Source: Bacteroidales bacterium (GTDB lineage: Bacteria; Bacteroidota; Bacteroidia; Bacteroidales; WCHB1-69). From it: 43,706 nt of DNA. The stretch covers positions 1 to 43,706 of the forward strand of contig JAGCFD010000019.1 in assembly GCA_017650305.1 (NCBI GenBank), written 5' to 3'. Of this stretch, positions 23,827-32,825 are shown piece by piece. The translations under genes and the position numbers were made by a program. The notes below the pieces were generated by a model. That model searched no databases. It saw only the letters and a program-made list of their open reading frames with translations, and was not told the origin of the DNA. Each line of letters begins with the position of its first letter. Positions within the stretch are counted from its first letter, which is position 1.

Positions 23827-26172
23827 TTAGAACTTCAGCCGCAAACCTCCTAAGAAATTGATGCCGGCCTGCGGGAAGTAGCTGGCCTCATAGTATTTGT
23901 CGGTGGCCATGTAGTAATAGGAGTACATCGCCGCATTGTTCTCATATTTCGTGTTGAAGAGATTGTTGACATTGAAGAAGAGTTCCAGATCTCTCAAACA
24001 TTTGAAGTGGAAGGTGTAGGAGAGACGGAGGTTGGTGAAGGAGTAGGGCTTCATCATGTAGGTATCATCGCCGGAGTTGTCCAGATATTGCTTGCTGACG
24101 AACTTGGTAACGAGGGAGATGTTGAAATTCCGAATCGGCGTGAAGGTGAAGTCGTTGCCAATGATGATGCTGGGAGAATAGGCGATGGGCGTGTTGCCAA
24201 GATGCTGCTCCACATAGCCATCATCATCCCAATCCTCATTATAATTAGACACATAGTGGACGTAATCCAGCACTCTGTTGATACTGAAGCTGCCGTTGAC
24301 ATGCCAAGTGAAGAAACGGACAGGACGATAGGCTGCGGAGAGCTCGATGCCAGCGCGATAGCTCTTGTCAACATTGGTCATGAGGGGATCACCGGTCTGA
24401 TCCAGCTCACCGGTACGCACGAGCTGGTCACGGTAGTACATGCCGTACAACGTGGTGTTGAAGAAGAACTTGTCGTTGTGCATAGTGTAGCTGAACTCCA
24501 TGTCGTACAGGGTCTCCGGCATCGGCTTGCGATCATCGGGGGCACCGACAAGGTCGTTGCGCGTGGCCTCACGGTTGGCGGTGGCAAAAGAGAGGTCGAA
24601 GGCATGTTTCAACTTGCCCTTGGCCAGATAGTAGTGCAGCGCAATCTTCGGGTTGATGAAGTTCCAGTGGTATTCCTGCGGAATGGGCATCAGCTCGTCA
24701 TTGACACCTTCAATGGTGTAATCCACCCGGCGGTATTGCAGTTCGCCCGTGACGCTGAAGTTCTTGTACCAGTAGCGCAGGTTGGCAAAGAGCTTGCTCT
24801 GCAACTTGTTACCCGTTCCACTGTACCATTGGTACAAGGGCGGGCACTCCACTACGCGGTCGGGCTCGACCCAAACGATATTGCCATAGTGTTTGCCGTT
24901 GTAGTTGCTGACATCCATACCAGCCACCCAGCGCAACCCTTGGTCAGTATGGTTTTTGAACACCTGTGTGCCCGTATATTGCGCATGAATGCCATAATAA
25001 TAGTTGTCGAGATACTTCTGGGTGACCAGGTCGGCTTTTGTTACCGTGTCATACAACGTGTTGACCGTGTAGGTGGCACTGTCAAGTTCATGACCAATGA
25101 TATGGATGAGGCCCTCCAAACCATATTTGCGCACCTTCTTGTCGTCCTTATATTGCTCATAATAACCGATGCCGCGGGTCAAATAGGGCATCACCTGCAG
25201 ACTATGGTGCTGCAGACCGTCTTGGCGGATCCAGTCTTTGACATACTCCAGCTGATAGAAGGTCTGTGTGTAGTGGTCTTTGGAGTTCTCATAATAATGA
25301 TATTGCTCGTTAGCATCATAGTATTCGCCGCAGGAGTTATAGGTACGGTTGGTCTCTAGCATATCGTATGGCACGCCGTTCCAGGCAAGGCCGGTATGTT
25401 CGGTACCAAAGAGCATGTGGAATCTCAATTTACCATAATCTTTGTTCTTTTTGAAGTTATAAAGATCGTACTGGGCAGTCAAGAAGCCAGAGTTGAGGCG
25501 CACCCCGGAGAAGTCGATGTAGCCATCGCTGCGGATGTCGGAGAAAGAGGCCAGCATGGAGAAGCGCTTGCCGATGAGGCCAGTGCCGGCACTGACCATG
25601 TTGTGGAGTGTATTGAAGGAACCGTAGGAACTTCTCACTTCTGCAAAGGGCTTGTTGGGTATCTGCCGGGTGACGAAATCCACACGGGCACCGTATGAGG
25701 TACTACCGTCGTAGGTGTTGGCACCACTCTGCACACTCACATGCTCGATGAAGGAGGCCATGTCGGGCAGGTTCACCAGCCAGGAACCCTGCGACTCGGC
25801 ATTGTTGATGGTGACTCCGTTGAGGGTGGTGTTGATACGGGTCTGGTCAATGCCACGGATGAAAAGGTAGGTGGCACCGAGACCATTACCCGATTCGGAG
25901 GTGGTGACCACAGAGGGCATCATCTCCAACAGGTTGTTGACACTTCCATTACCCTGTTGAGCCCGGATTTGGGGCATTGACATGGTCGTGACATTCGCGA
26001 AGGTCTGCACCGTAGGTTTGGTAAAGCGGATCGTCACCTCGTCAAGTTCGCCGTGTTGTGTCGTATCCAGCACCTGGGCGAACAGTCCTGCCGGAAGAAC
26101 CAGCAAGAGAAAATTGATGATTAAAAATTGAAAATCGAAAATTTTCAACTTACCAAGTACATTTTTTTTCAT
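23827..26172 (-). CDS. TonB-dependent receptor, probable thiamine uptake
   Basis: 781 residues. The signal region is followed by a plug domain starting near ELDEVTIRFTKPTVQTFANVTTMSMPQI and containing NLLEMMPSVVTTSESGNGLGATYLFIRGIDQTRINTTLNGV, then a 22-strand-type barrel ending in GINFLGGLRLKF with terminal Phe. It lacks the N-terminal carboxypeptidase-like domain of SusC-type receptors. A TPP riboswitch sits in its leader, so thiamine or a precursor is the likely ligand, as known for TPP-controlled receptors of Bacteroidota. No pnuT-like permease adjoins it in this window. Confidence 0.92.
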   Translation of the reverse strand: MKKNVLGKLKIFDFQFLIINFLLLVLPAGLFAQVLDTTQHGELDEVTIRFTKPTVQTFANVTTMSMPQIRAQQGNGSVNNLLEMMPSVVTTSESGNGLGATYLFIRGIDQTRINTTLNGVTINNAESQGSWLVNLPDMASFIEHVSVQSGANTYDGSTSYGARVDFVTRQIPNKPFAEVRSSYGSFNTLHNMVSAGTGLIGKRFSMLASFSDIRSDGYIDFSGVRLNSGFLTAQYDLYNFKKNKDYGKLRFHMLFGTEHTGLAWNGVPYDMLETNRTYNSCGEYYDANEQYHYYENSKDHYTQTFYQLEYVKDWIRQDGLQHHSLQVMPYLTRGIGYYEQYKDDKKVRKYGLEGLIHIIGHELDSATYTVNTLYDTVTKADLVTQKYLDNYYYGIHAQYTGTQVFKNHTDQGLRWVAGMDVSNYNGKHYGNIVWVEPDRVVECPPLYQWYSGTGNKLQSKLFANLRYWYKNFSVTGELQYRRVDYTIEGVNDELMPIPQEYHWNFINPKIALHYYLAKGKLKHAFDLSFATANREATRNDLVGAPDDRKPMPETLYDMEFSYTMHNDKFFFNTTLYGMYYRDQLVRTGELDQTGDPLMTNVDKSYRAGIELSAAYRPVRFFTWHVNGSFSINRVLDYVHYVSNYNEDWDDDGYVEQHLGNTPIAYSPSIIIGNDFTFTPIRNFNISLVTKFVSKQYLDNSGDDTYMMKPYSFTNLRLSYTFHFKCLRDLELFFNVNNLFNTKYENNAAMYSYYYMATDKYYEASYFPQAGINFLGGLRLKF

Positions 26173-26235
26173 TGCTCTAACAGTTTTAGTTTTTAAAATG
26201 AAACAATACTGAAAGAGGGATAAGAGGACGTTGTT

Positions 26236-26308
26236 TATCTCCCTACGGCGGCATTATCCGCATCAGGTTCAACGGGTCTGATCTCAGCCTTTCGGCACCC
26301 CTTTCAAA
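26236..26308 (-). ncRNA. TPP riboswitch (THI element)
   Basis: The minus strand reads GGGGTGCC, GGCTGAGAT, ACCCGTTGAACCTGATGCGG, ATAATGCCG and TAGGGA in order: the conserved core of the thiamine pyrophosphate riboswitch. It starts directly after a TATCTTTG box and ends about 65 bases before the receptor start. Thiamine excess should switch the receptor off. Confidence 0.95.
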
Positions 26309-26315
26309 ACGGCGG

Positions 26316-26323
26316 CAAAGATA
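26316..26323 (-). promoter_or_regulatory. -7 box of the riboswitch-receptor transcript
   Basis: TATCTTTGCC on the minus strand, just upstream of the TPP element. Confidence 0.75.
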
Positions 26324-26340
26324 GATAAAATATCGATACG

Positions 26341-26375
26341 TTAGCTATTGGCCATTAGCCATTAGCTGTTAGCTG
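26341..26375. repeat. Short TAGCCAT-type tandem repeat
   Basis: Repeated TTAGCTATTGG/CCATTAGC units between queE and the riboswitch promoter. Similar units occur at 11042-11066 and near 30410-30430. Confidence 0.6.
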
Positions 26376-26966
26376 CTATGGAAGGCCGAGGATTCGATGG
26401 ATTTGGAGGGAGAGGCGCCATTGCGGGTGGTCAGTCACGGCTTGCACGCAGGCGCGAAGGTTCTGTTCACACAGATCAGGAATGGGTGAATAGCAGGGCT
26501 GCAGAAAGCGATGGTGAGCTTGGATATGATCATAGCGTGCCAGGTCCTGGCCTGTATAGACCACCTTGAGCTCATCGCACGTCCGGAGCAGACAAGGCTC
26601 CGCATCACCGCCCTCAAAAGCGTCTTTGGGGGACAAGGTGACCCAGTCCACTGCGGTAAGCAACGGGCGTGTGCCGTTGGTCTCCACTGCCACCATCATG
26701 CCGGTGTCGTGCTTCAAGAGCGTCACGAGCGCCTCGTCAATGAAAAGAGAGGGTTCACCACCCGTCAGGACGAGCAGCGGGGACGAGGGCAGGGCCAGCA
26801 CCTCCGCTACAATCTGTTCTGCCGTCAGCATCCGTTTCTCCCGATGGTCCGTGTCGCAGAAATGGCAACGCAGGTTGCAGCCACTGAAGCGCACAAAGAC
26901 TGCCGGGGTGCCACTATGGAAGCCTTCCCCCTGCAGAGAATGGAATATCTCGTTGACAGGATACAT
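26376..26966 (-). CDS. queE: 7-carboxy-7-deazaguanine synthase QueE
   Basis: 196 residues, radical SAM enzyme. It begins VNEIFHSLQGEGFHSGTPAVFVRFSGCNLRCHFCDT, with the 4Fe-4S cysteines C30, C34 and C37, and has LVLTGGEPSL as the SAM-binding GGE motif. It converts carboxy-tetrahydropterin to 7-carboxy-7-deazaguanine in queuosine synthesis. It is two bases from queD and the last gene of the que run. Confidence 0.95.
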   Translation of the reverse strand: MYPVNEIFHSLQGEGFHSGTPAVFVRFSGCNLRCHFCDTDHREKRMLTAEQIVAEVLALPSSPLLVLTGGEPSLFIDEALVTLLKHDTGMMVAVETNGTRPLLTAVDWVTLSPKDAFEGGDAEPCLLRTCDELKVVYTGQDLARYDHIQAHHRFLQPCYSPIPDLCEQNLRACVQAVTDHPQWRLSLQIHRILGLP

Positions 26967-26968
26967 GG

Positions 26969-27319
26969 CTAAAAGTTCTGCGGGGCATCGTCCGCAATGT
27001 AACAGGCTTTGTTGTCACGCGACTCCCAGACATCAGCCCGGTAGCAGTTGGGCACGGTGTCCACAATCCAACGAGCGATATTTTCCGCAGTCGGATTGAA
27101 ATCCAACACTTCGTTCAAGTTCTTATGGTCTATCTTGTTGTGAATAAGACGCTTGATCTCTGTAAAGTCACACACCATACCATTGGAATCCAACTCTTTG
27201 GCGCGACAATAGACCTTCACGATCCAATTATGGCCATGCAGGTTCTCGCACTTGCTCTCATAATCGAGATAGAGCTGGTGACAAGAAGAAATTTCGAGGG
27301 TTTTTCTAACGTAATACAT
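26969..27319 (-). CDS. queD: 6-carboxytetrahydropterin synthase QueD
   Basis: 116 residues of the 6-pyruvoyl-tetrahydropterin synthase fold. Zinc ligands H14, H28 and H30 (LHGHNW) and the probable catalytic C24 are visible, as is NPTAENIARWI near the C-terminus. It acts after GTP cyclohydrolase I in the queuosine pathway. An 89-base A/T-rich spacer separates it from queC upstream. Confidence 0.95.
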   Translation of the reverse strand: MYYVRKTLEISSCHQLYLDYESKCENLHGHNWIVKVYCRAKELDSNGMVCDFTEIKRLIHNKIDHKNLNEVLDFNPTAENIARWIVDTVPNCYRADVWESRDNKACYIADDAPQNF

Positions 27320-27408
27320 TGATTATTATTAAGTTATTAAATTACTAAACTATTAAAATATTAAACTTTCAAGTGGAAGCTTGCGATAGAAATGGTCATT
27401 AGTCCTTG

Positions 27409-28071
27409 TCAAAGTTCAACATCATACACGGTAGTGTCGTCGATGCCGGCGGCGGCGAGGGCCATGCGCCGTTCGCGACATGTGCCGCACTTGCCGCAGT
27501 GATGCTCGCCGCCCTTATAGCAGGAGTAGGTCTCGGCGTAGTCAAGACCCAGCGCTTTGCCATGGCGGGCGATTTCCACTTTATCGAGGTGAGTGTAAGG
27601 GGCGTAAATAGCGATGTTCTCATAGGTGCCTGCCTGCATGGCCTCGTCCATGGCATGGATGAAGTTGGGGCGACAGTCAGGATAGATAGCATGGTCCCCG
27701 GCATGGTTGGCGATCATCACGCGTTTCAGCCCGTTGCTCTCGGCCACACCGCAAGCCACAGCCAACATGATACCGTTGCGGAAGGGCACCACCGTGGACT
27801 TCATATTCTCATCATTGTAGTTGCCCTCCGGAATATCGTCGGCCGTCATGAGCAGGGCGCTCTTGAAATACTGATGGATGAAAGACAACGGGATGGTGAT
27901 GTGCGGGATATGGAGTCGTTGACAATGGGTAATCGCCCACTGCCGTTCCCGCCCGTTCTGCGTGGAGCCATAATCAAAGGTGATAGCCATGGCTATCTCT
28001 TCGCGATATTCGTACAACATCGTGGTGGAATCCATACCACCAGAGAGGATGATCACTGCATCTTTAGCCAT
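27409..28071 (-). CDS. queC: 7-cyano-7-deazaguanine synthase QueC
   Basis: 220 residues. The PP-loop SGGMDSTT (10-17) binds ATP; the C-terminal zinc site has C184, C192, C195 and C198 (CYKGGEHHCGKCGTC). It converts carboxydeazaguanine to preQ0. It starts three bases after the queF stop. Confidence 0.96.
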   Translation of the reverse strand: MAKDAVIILSGGMDSTTMLYEYREEIAMAITFDYGSTQNGRERQWAITHCQRLHIPHITIPLSFIHQYFKSALLMTADDIPEGNYNDENMKSTVVPFRNGIMLAVACGVAESNGLKRVMIANHAGDHAIYPDCRPNFIHAMDEAMQAGTYENIAIYAPYTHLDKVEIARHGKALGLDYAETYSCYKGGEHHCGKCGTCRERRMALAAAGIDDTTVYDVEL

Positions 28072-28074
28072 ATC

Positions 28075-28545
28075 CTAACGATTTTGCATCACACTTAACA
28101 TTCTCTCCCGCACCATCGCTTGATGGTCTGCATCCCCGTAGTTGGCAAAAGGCAGGATGGAGATGCCCCCACGCGGATTGAAGAGCCCCTCCACCTCCAG
28201 ATACTTGGGATCCATCAACTTGACAAGGTCTTTCATGATGATGTTGACACAGTCCTCATGGAAGTCGCCATGGTTGCGGAAGCTAAAGAGATAAAGTTTC
28301 AGGCTCTTGCTCTCCACCATGCGGATGCGGGGAATATATCGGATGATGAGATGGCCGAAGTCGGGCTGACCGGTCTTGGGACACAGAGAGGTGAACTCCG
28401 GACAATCCAGGGTGACCAGATATTCATGCTCCGGGTGCTTGTTGTCGAAAGTCTCCAGCACCTCTGGGGTATAATCGTAGGCATAGTGTGTCTGCTGGTT
28501 TCCCAACAGCGTGACACCTTTCAATTCTTCATTGGTTCTTGACAT
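28075..28545 (-). CDS. queF: NADPH-dependent preQ0 reductase QueF
   Basis: 156 residues, unimodular QueF type. The active-site region is [17 protein letters not shown] with C55 as nucleophile and D62. It reduces preQ0 to preQ1, the base inserted into tRNA. It is 30 bases downstream of porQ, so the que genes may share the porQ transcript. Confidence 0.95.
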   Translation of the reverse strand: MSRTNEELKGVTLLGNQQTHYAYDYTPEVLETFDNKHPEHEYLVTLDCPEFTSLCPKTGQPDFGHLIIRYIPRIRMVESKSLKLYLFSFRNHGDFHEDCVNIIMKDLVKLMDPKYLEVEGLFNPRGGISILPFANYGDADHQAMVRERMLSVMQNR

Positions 28546-28575
28546 AATCAGTTGATTTAGATATATGAGGAGGGA

Positions 28576-29673
28576 TTATGGCATCCGTTCCAGTTTCTTG
28601 GGATTGTCTTTCTTCTTCCATTGGGAGATCTCTTCAAAGTTCAGGGCAAGGTTGACACAATTGGGTGCGGCGCCGGGAGCATATTGCAAACGGGAGAAAC
28701 CGAAGCGAAGCCCTTTGATATTCAGCATGAAGCCGTATGAGAAACCCGCCATTGAGTGGCGTGCCAGCACCTTCATCTCTTGATGAATGTTGTGATTGTA
28801 GGCCAGCTGGATAGAGAAATATTTGGAAGGTTCAATTTCTAATCCAAAGATGATGTGACGAAAGAAATTGTCAAAAAACTGAGATGCCTTTGAAGGATAA
28901 TTCAAGGTATTGGTCAGAGCATCCCGCTCCATGAAGGGATTATCTTCACCATAGTAATTCATATTCCAGCGATAGAGGGAATGGAGGGAGATATGATAGC
29001 GGATAGGCACGTGAGCAAGGCGCTGCGAGAGGGCAAACTGGAGATCAAAGGGCAAACGTTCCAAGTTGCCGGGATAGAAAGGTTTTACCTCGGTACCGAT
29101 ATTTTTGGCCAACAAGGTAAGCGACAGATTCTTTTCCTTATTGAAATAGCTACCTGCTACATCCACGGCCAAGCCGAAGGAGTGGTACGACTCATAGCCG
29201 CAATAGACGAGCTTGAGGTCGGCGCCGATGCTGAAGTGCGGAGACAACTCACGACCCCACCCCACCGTCAGGGCAACATCGTTCACGGAAAAGCTGCCCG
29301 TCTCCACCCCGCTTTCATCTGTGCCGGTGAACTTGCCATAGTTGACATAACGGGCCTCCACCGCAAAGCTTCCCGCCTTGGGAACAGTAAACGAATAGAG
29401 TGCAGAGGCGTAGTTGGTGTTGGCAAAATAGTTGGTGAAATCCAGCGCCAGCGTATTATGATGACGCGCCCCAATGAAGGAAGGATTCACCATCAACAGT
29501 GTCGGGTCATCATCATAAACTGATATCAAACCACTACCTAAAGCGGTAACCCGGGAGGCATAACTGTAACTTAAAAAATTATAGACGCTCCTTCCCCCTG
29601 TCTGCGCACACATCTGGCCAGCCAGAAGCAAGAACAGAAATGCGGTTACGATATGTTTGAATCTTACACTCAT
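28576..29673 (-). CDS. porQ: Type IX secretion system protein PorQ
   Basis: 365 residues: a signal peptide ending near MCAQ, then TGGRSVYNFLSYSYASRVTALGSGLISVYDDDPTLLMVNPS, the characteristic PorQ opening, and a barrel-like remainder. PorQ, with PorV, PorU and PorZ, forms the outer-membrane attachment complex that anchors type IX substrates to A-LPS. It lies first in the porQ-que run. Confidence 0.88.
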   Translation of the reverse strand: MSVRFKHIVTAFLFLLLAGQMCAQTGGRSVYNFLSYSYASRVTALGSGLISVYDDDPTLLMVNPSFIGARHHNTLALDFTNYFANTNYASALYSFTVPKAGSFAVEARYVNYGKFTGTDESGVETGSFSVNDVALTVGWGRELSPHFSIGADLKLVYCGYESYHSFGLAVDVAGSYFNKEKNLSLTLLAKNIGTEVKPFYPGNLERLPFDLQFALSQRLAHVPIRYHISLHSLYRWNMNYYGEDNPFMERDALTNTLNYPSKASQFFDNFFRHIIFGLEIEPSKYFSIQLAYNHNIHQEMKVLARHSMAGFSYGFMLNIKGLRFGFSRLQYAPGAAPNCVNLALNFEEISQWKKKDNPKKLERMP

Positions 29674-29683
29674 AAAAAACGTG

Positions 29684-29691
29684 CAAAAATA
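29684..29691 (-). promoter_or_regulatory. -7 box for porQ
   Basis: TATTTTTGCACG on the minus strand, 10 bases before the porQ start. A second TATTTTTG lies just upstream at 29692-29699. Confidence 0.6.
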
Positions 29692-29806
29692 ACAAAAATA
29701 AATAACGAAAGAAGATAATTACAATAGTTTTGTTGAGTGGGTGATGTCAGGACCTCTTCTTTATAAAGCCTTATCAAGAAATAATGACACCAATCACATT
29801 TTTTTC

Positions 29807-29814
29807 TATTTTTG
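29807..29814 (+). promoter_or_regulatory. -7 box for the P-loop kinase gene
   Basis: TATTTTTGCA, 19 bases before the ATG at 29834; it rules against the longer upstream frame starting at 29741. Confidence 0.7.
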
Positions 29815-29833
29815 CATTCTAAAAAAAAGAGCA

Positions 29834-30397
29834 ATGAAGATTATTGGCATTACGGGCACGTTAGGTGCTGGAAAGGGCACGTTAGTTGACTATCTGATGG
29901 AACATTACGGATACAAGCACTACTCGGTGCGTGGCTATCTGATTGAAGAGGCTGAGCGGCGGGGCTTGCCCCTCAACCGCGACACCTTCGTGGTGGTGGC
30001 CAACGACCTGCGCGCCACCCATAGCCCCTCCTTTATCACGGATGAGCTCTACAAGCAGGCCGAGGCAGCGGGCACGGACGCCATCATCGAGAGCGTGCGC
30101 ACCCCGGGCGAGGTGCTCTCCCTCCGCCAGAACGAGCACTTCCTCCTCTTCGCCGTCGATGCTGACCCGAAGATCCGCTACGAGCGCATCGTGCTCCGCG
30201 GCTCCGAGACAGATCACGTCTCCTTCGAGACCTTCATCGAGAACGAACAGCGCGAAATGGACTCCACCGACCCCAACCACCAGAACATCGGACGCTGCAT
30301 GGAGATGGCCGACAAGGTCTTCCACAACGATGGCAGCTTTGAAGACCTGTACCGACAGGTGGAAGAATACTTTAATGAGTTGGAAGTTAGAAGTTAG
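29834..30397 (+). CDS. P-loop nucleotide kinase-like protein (dephospho-CoA kinase-like)
   Basis: 187 residues. Walker A is GITGTLGAGKGT (5-16, Lys14), followed by a YSVRGYLIEEAERRGLPLNRD segment, ESVRTPGEV and FAVDADPKIRYERI, the layout of small nucleoside/nucleotide kinases. The exact substrate is unclear: it resembles archaeal-type putative dephospho-CoA or adenylate kinases. It is monocistronic and converges on rseC. Confidence 0.7.
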   Translation: MKIIGITGTLGAGKGTLVDYLMEHYGYKHYSVRGYLIEEAERRGLPLNRDTFVVVANDLRATHSPSFITDELYKQAEAAGTDAIIESVRTPGEVLSLRQNEHFLLFAVDADPKIRYERIVLRGSETDHVSFETFIENEQREMDSTDPNHQNIGRCMEMADKVFHNDGSFEDLYRQVEEYFNELEVRS

Positions 30398-30435
30398 CAG
30401 TTTGGAGTTAATAGCTAAAAGCCAATAGCCAAAGT

Positions 30436-30861
30436 TTAACATTCCTTCTTCGTCACATAGAAGGTGAATTGCTCGTCCATCCGTTTTTTGAAACGATAGA
30501 GCACCACGAAATAGAGAAAGGTGCAGGCGAGGCTCACCAGCACGGGGATCCACTCTTTGTCGGTGAGCAGGAAGGTGAGCAGGAAGGAGGCGAGGAGCAC
30601 CACAAAGGGCATCAGGTAGCCTAACACCACGGCTTTCCGACCTGCCGACGACTGGAGATTCAGCGTAACGACCTCCCCAACAGTAAATTCTTGGTTATAC
30701 GGATTCTGCGCCTCTATCAGCTCCTGTTTCCGTTCCGAAGGCATACAGATACTCTTGGCGCGGCACTGGCCGCAGGCGGAGCTGATGGTGATCTCCACCA
30801 GCAGATGTCCGTCTTCTATCTTTCTAACGATGCCGTCACGGCAGATGGGTTGTGTTTCCAT
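30436..30861 (-). CDS. RseC/MucC family protein (SoxR-reducing system type)
   Basis: 141 residues. The N-terminal soluble part has ISSACGQCRAKSIC with three to four cysteines, then two membrane helices at about 79-97 and 103-122. This is the RseC architecture; in Bacteroidota rseC often adjoins rnf genes, but here it follows radA by three bases. Electron-transfer support is inferred from the family. Confidence 0.85.
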   Translation of the reverse strand: METQPICRDGIVRKIEDGHLLVEITISSACGQCRAKSICMPSERKQELIEAQNPYNQEFTVGEVVTLNLQSSAGRKAVVLGYLMPFVVLLASFLLTFLLTDKEWIPVLVSLACTFLYFVVLYRFKKRMDEQFTFYVTKKEC

Positions 30862-30864
30862 AAT

Positions 30865-32235
30865 CTATTCAAAGAGGTTTTTGAACATCTCCTCCACGCG
30901 GGCAATGGGGATCAGTCGAAGTTTATAGTCTTTGGGGTTGATACCTTTCATGTTATATTTGGAGACAAACATGCGGGTGAATCCGAGTTTGTCGGCTTCA
31001 GCGATTCTTTGGGTGATGCGTGACACGGGGCGCACCTCCCCGTTGAGGCCCATCTCGCCGGAGAAGCAGGTCTTGGCGTCGATGGCGATGTCGGTGGCGG
31101 AGGAGAGGATAGCAGCAACCACGGAGAGGTTGATGGCTGGGTCCTCCACGCGCAGGCCGCCCGCGATGTTGAGGAACACATCCTTGGCGCCCAATTTGAA
31201 GTTGCATCGTTTCTCCAAGACGGCTAACAGCATGTTCATCCGGCGGATATCGTAGCCGGTGGCGGAGCGCTGCGGCATGCCATAGACAGCGGTGCTGACC
31301 AACGCTTGCACCTCGATGAGCATCGGACGGTTGCCCTCCAGGATGGTGGCGACGGCCGTGCCGCTGTAATCCTCGTCATGCTGCGACAACAGGATCTCCG
31401 ATGGGTTGTGGATCTCGTTAAGTCCGCTCTGTGTCATCTCGAAGATGCCCATCTCGGCGGTGGATCCGAAGCGGTTCTTCATGCAGCGCACCATGCGGTA
31501 GCCATAGTGCTGGTCGCCCTCAAACTGCAGCACCGTATCGACGATATGTTCGAGGATCTTGGGACCGGCAAGGCTGCCCTCCTTGGTGATATGGCCGATG
31601 AGGAAGACGGGGATGCCGGTGGTCTTGGCGAGATGCTGGAACTCGGCGGCGCACTCCTTGAGCTGGGAGATAGAGGCCGCGGCGGAGTCTATCAGGGAGC
31701 TTTGCAAGGTCTGGATGGAGTCCACGACAATGAGGTTGGGCTTCATGGCCTCCACGTGCTTGAAGATCTGCTGGGTATTGGTCTCGGTGAGCACGTAGCA
31801 ATGGGGAGCCTTCTCGGACGAGAGTCGGGCGGCGCGCATCTTGAGCTGCATCTCGCTCTCCTCGCCGGAGACGTAGAGCACCTTGAGGTCGCGCATGCGG
31901 AGGGCCATCTGGAGCAGGAGCGTCGATTTGCCGATGCCGGGCTCACCGCCAAGCAAGATGATAGAGCCGGGCACGACGCCCCCGCCCAGCACATTGTCGA
32001 ACTCGGTGAAGCCAGTCTGGATGCGGGGTAGCTGCGTCAGGGAGATCTCGTCGATGGGTTTCGGCGTGCTCTGGAGCACCTCCGCGGTAGAGCGCCCTTT
32101 CTGGACCGGTGTCTCGCGCACGACCACCTCCTCCTCAAAGGTATTCCACTCGCCACAGGAAGGACAACGGCCAAGCCACTGGGCCGACTGCGCCCCACAA
32201 TTCTTGCAATAATACATTGATTTGCTCTTCGCCAT
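30865..32235 (-). CDS. radA: DNA repair protein RadA
   Basis: 456 residues. N-terminal zinc finger with C10, C13, C24 and C27; Walker A GGEPGIGKST; the RadA-specific KNRFGSTAEMG motif; and a C-terminal Lon protease-like domain (LRVEDPAINLSVVAAILSS, FSGEMGLNGEVRPV). RadA is a RecA-like branch-migration helicase in recombination. Its promoter overlaps the terminator of the upstream PepSY-like gene. Confidence 0.96.
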   Translation of the reverse strand: MAKSKSMYYCKNCGAQSAQWLGRCPSCGEWNTFEEEVVVRETPVQKGRSTAEVLQSTPKPIDEISLTQLPRIQTGFTEFDNVLGGGVVPGSIILLGGEPGIGKSTLLLQMALRMRDLKVLYVSGEESEMQLKMRAARLSSEKAPHCYVLTETNTQQIFKHVEAMKPNLIVVDSIQTLQSSLIDSAAASISQLKECAAEFQHLAKTTGIPVFLIGHITKEGSLAGPKILEHIVDTVLQFEGDQHYGYRMVRCMKNRFGSTAEMGIFEMTQSGLNEIHNPSEILLSQHDEDYSGTAVATILEGNRPMLIEVQALVSTAVYGMPQRSATGYDIRRMNMLLAVLEKRCNFKLGAKDVFLNIAGGLRVEDPAINLSVVAAILSSATDIAIDAKTCFSGEMGLNGEVRPVSRITQRIAEADKLGFTRMFVSKYNMKGINPKDYKLRLIPIARVEEMFKNLFE

Positions 32236-32255
32236 GCGTCTTATTTTTTAGACGG

Positions 32256-32263
32256 CAAAGATA
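32256..32263 (-). promoter_or_regulatory. -7 box for radA
   Basis: TATCTTTGCC on the minus strand, about 20 bases before the radA ATG; it abuts the T tract of the adjacent terminator. Confidence 0.75.
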
Positions 32264-32297
32264 ATAAAAAAAGAGACGCACAATTTTGCGTCTCTTT
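32262..32297 (-). terminator. Terminator of the PepSY-like operon
   Basis: AAAGAGACGC (32270-32279) and GCGTCTCTTT (32288-32297) form a perfect 10-bp stem with an eight-base loop; on the minus strand it runs into TTTTTTT. It directly follows the stop of the gene at 32305. Confidence 0.9.
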
Positions 32298-32304
32298 AAG
32301 GTTT

Positions 32305-32745
32305 TTAATCATCAAAGCCTATAAAATTGCCGTTCTTGTCGAATAACAGATCATCGTCAGTTTCCCAACCATACTCATCGGATAATCCGACTTTGTAGCG
32401 GTTGTTTTCAAATTCAATCTCCTCGATATGCTGACCAGGGCAATTAGCAGCCACATAAGTGTCGATATTTGCCGGGAAGAAACCCGTAGGTACGTGTCGG
32501 CCGTGACAATCCACCTTTTTCCAATTGCCATTCAATCTGAAATCCACATCCGTTCCGTCAACGAGGTTAACGTCATAGATACCATCGTCTTTGATGACGG
32601 AAAGAATGTCAATACCAGGAAAATAAGTATTCAGGAAAGCTTTGGCCTTGGAAGGGAGTTTGTCGCCAGTGACGGGTTTGTCGTCACACGACACAAACGC
32701 GCTTAAGGCAACCAAGCTTATTAAAAGCAAAAATATTTTTTTCAT
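32305..32745 (-). CDS. PepSY-like lipoprotein, paralogue 1
   Basis: 146 residues; lipoprotein signal ending AFVSC (Cys20). Two PepSY-like repeats follow: KLPSKAKAFLNTYFPGIDILSVIKDDG...YDVNL and the second near IDTYVAANCPGQHIEEIE, closing with LLFDKNGNFIGFDD. This is the beta-lactamase-inhibitor-like PepSY family of Bacteroidota, exported and of unknown role. It is the last of three tandem paralogues. Confidence 0.85.
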   Translation of the reverse strand: MKKIFLLLISLVALSAFVSCDDKPVTGDKLPSKAKAFLNTYFPGIDILSVIKDDGIYDVNLVDGTDVDFRLNGNWKKVDCHGRHVPTGFFPANIDTYVAANCPGQHIEEIEFENNRYKVGLSDEYGWETDDDLLFDKNGNFIGFDD

Positions 32746-32825
32746 TGTTTAAGATTTTAGTTGTTGACTATTGTATTAAATATTGTCTTTGGGTAGAAAC
32801 AAACAATTTTCGTCTCATCCGGATT

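Noticed and set aside
24007..25359. Long plus-strand frame of 450 codons
   Set aside because: It lies antisense to the TonB receptor, has an unusual low-complexity composition and no start signals; it is a shadow frame.
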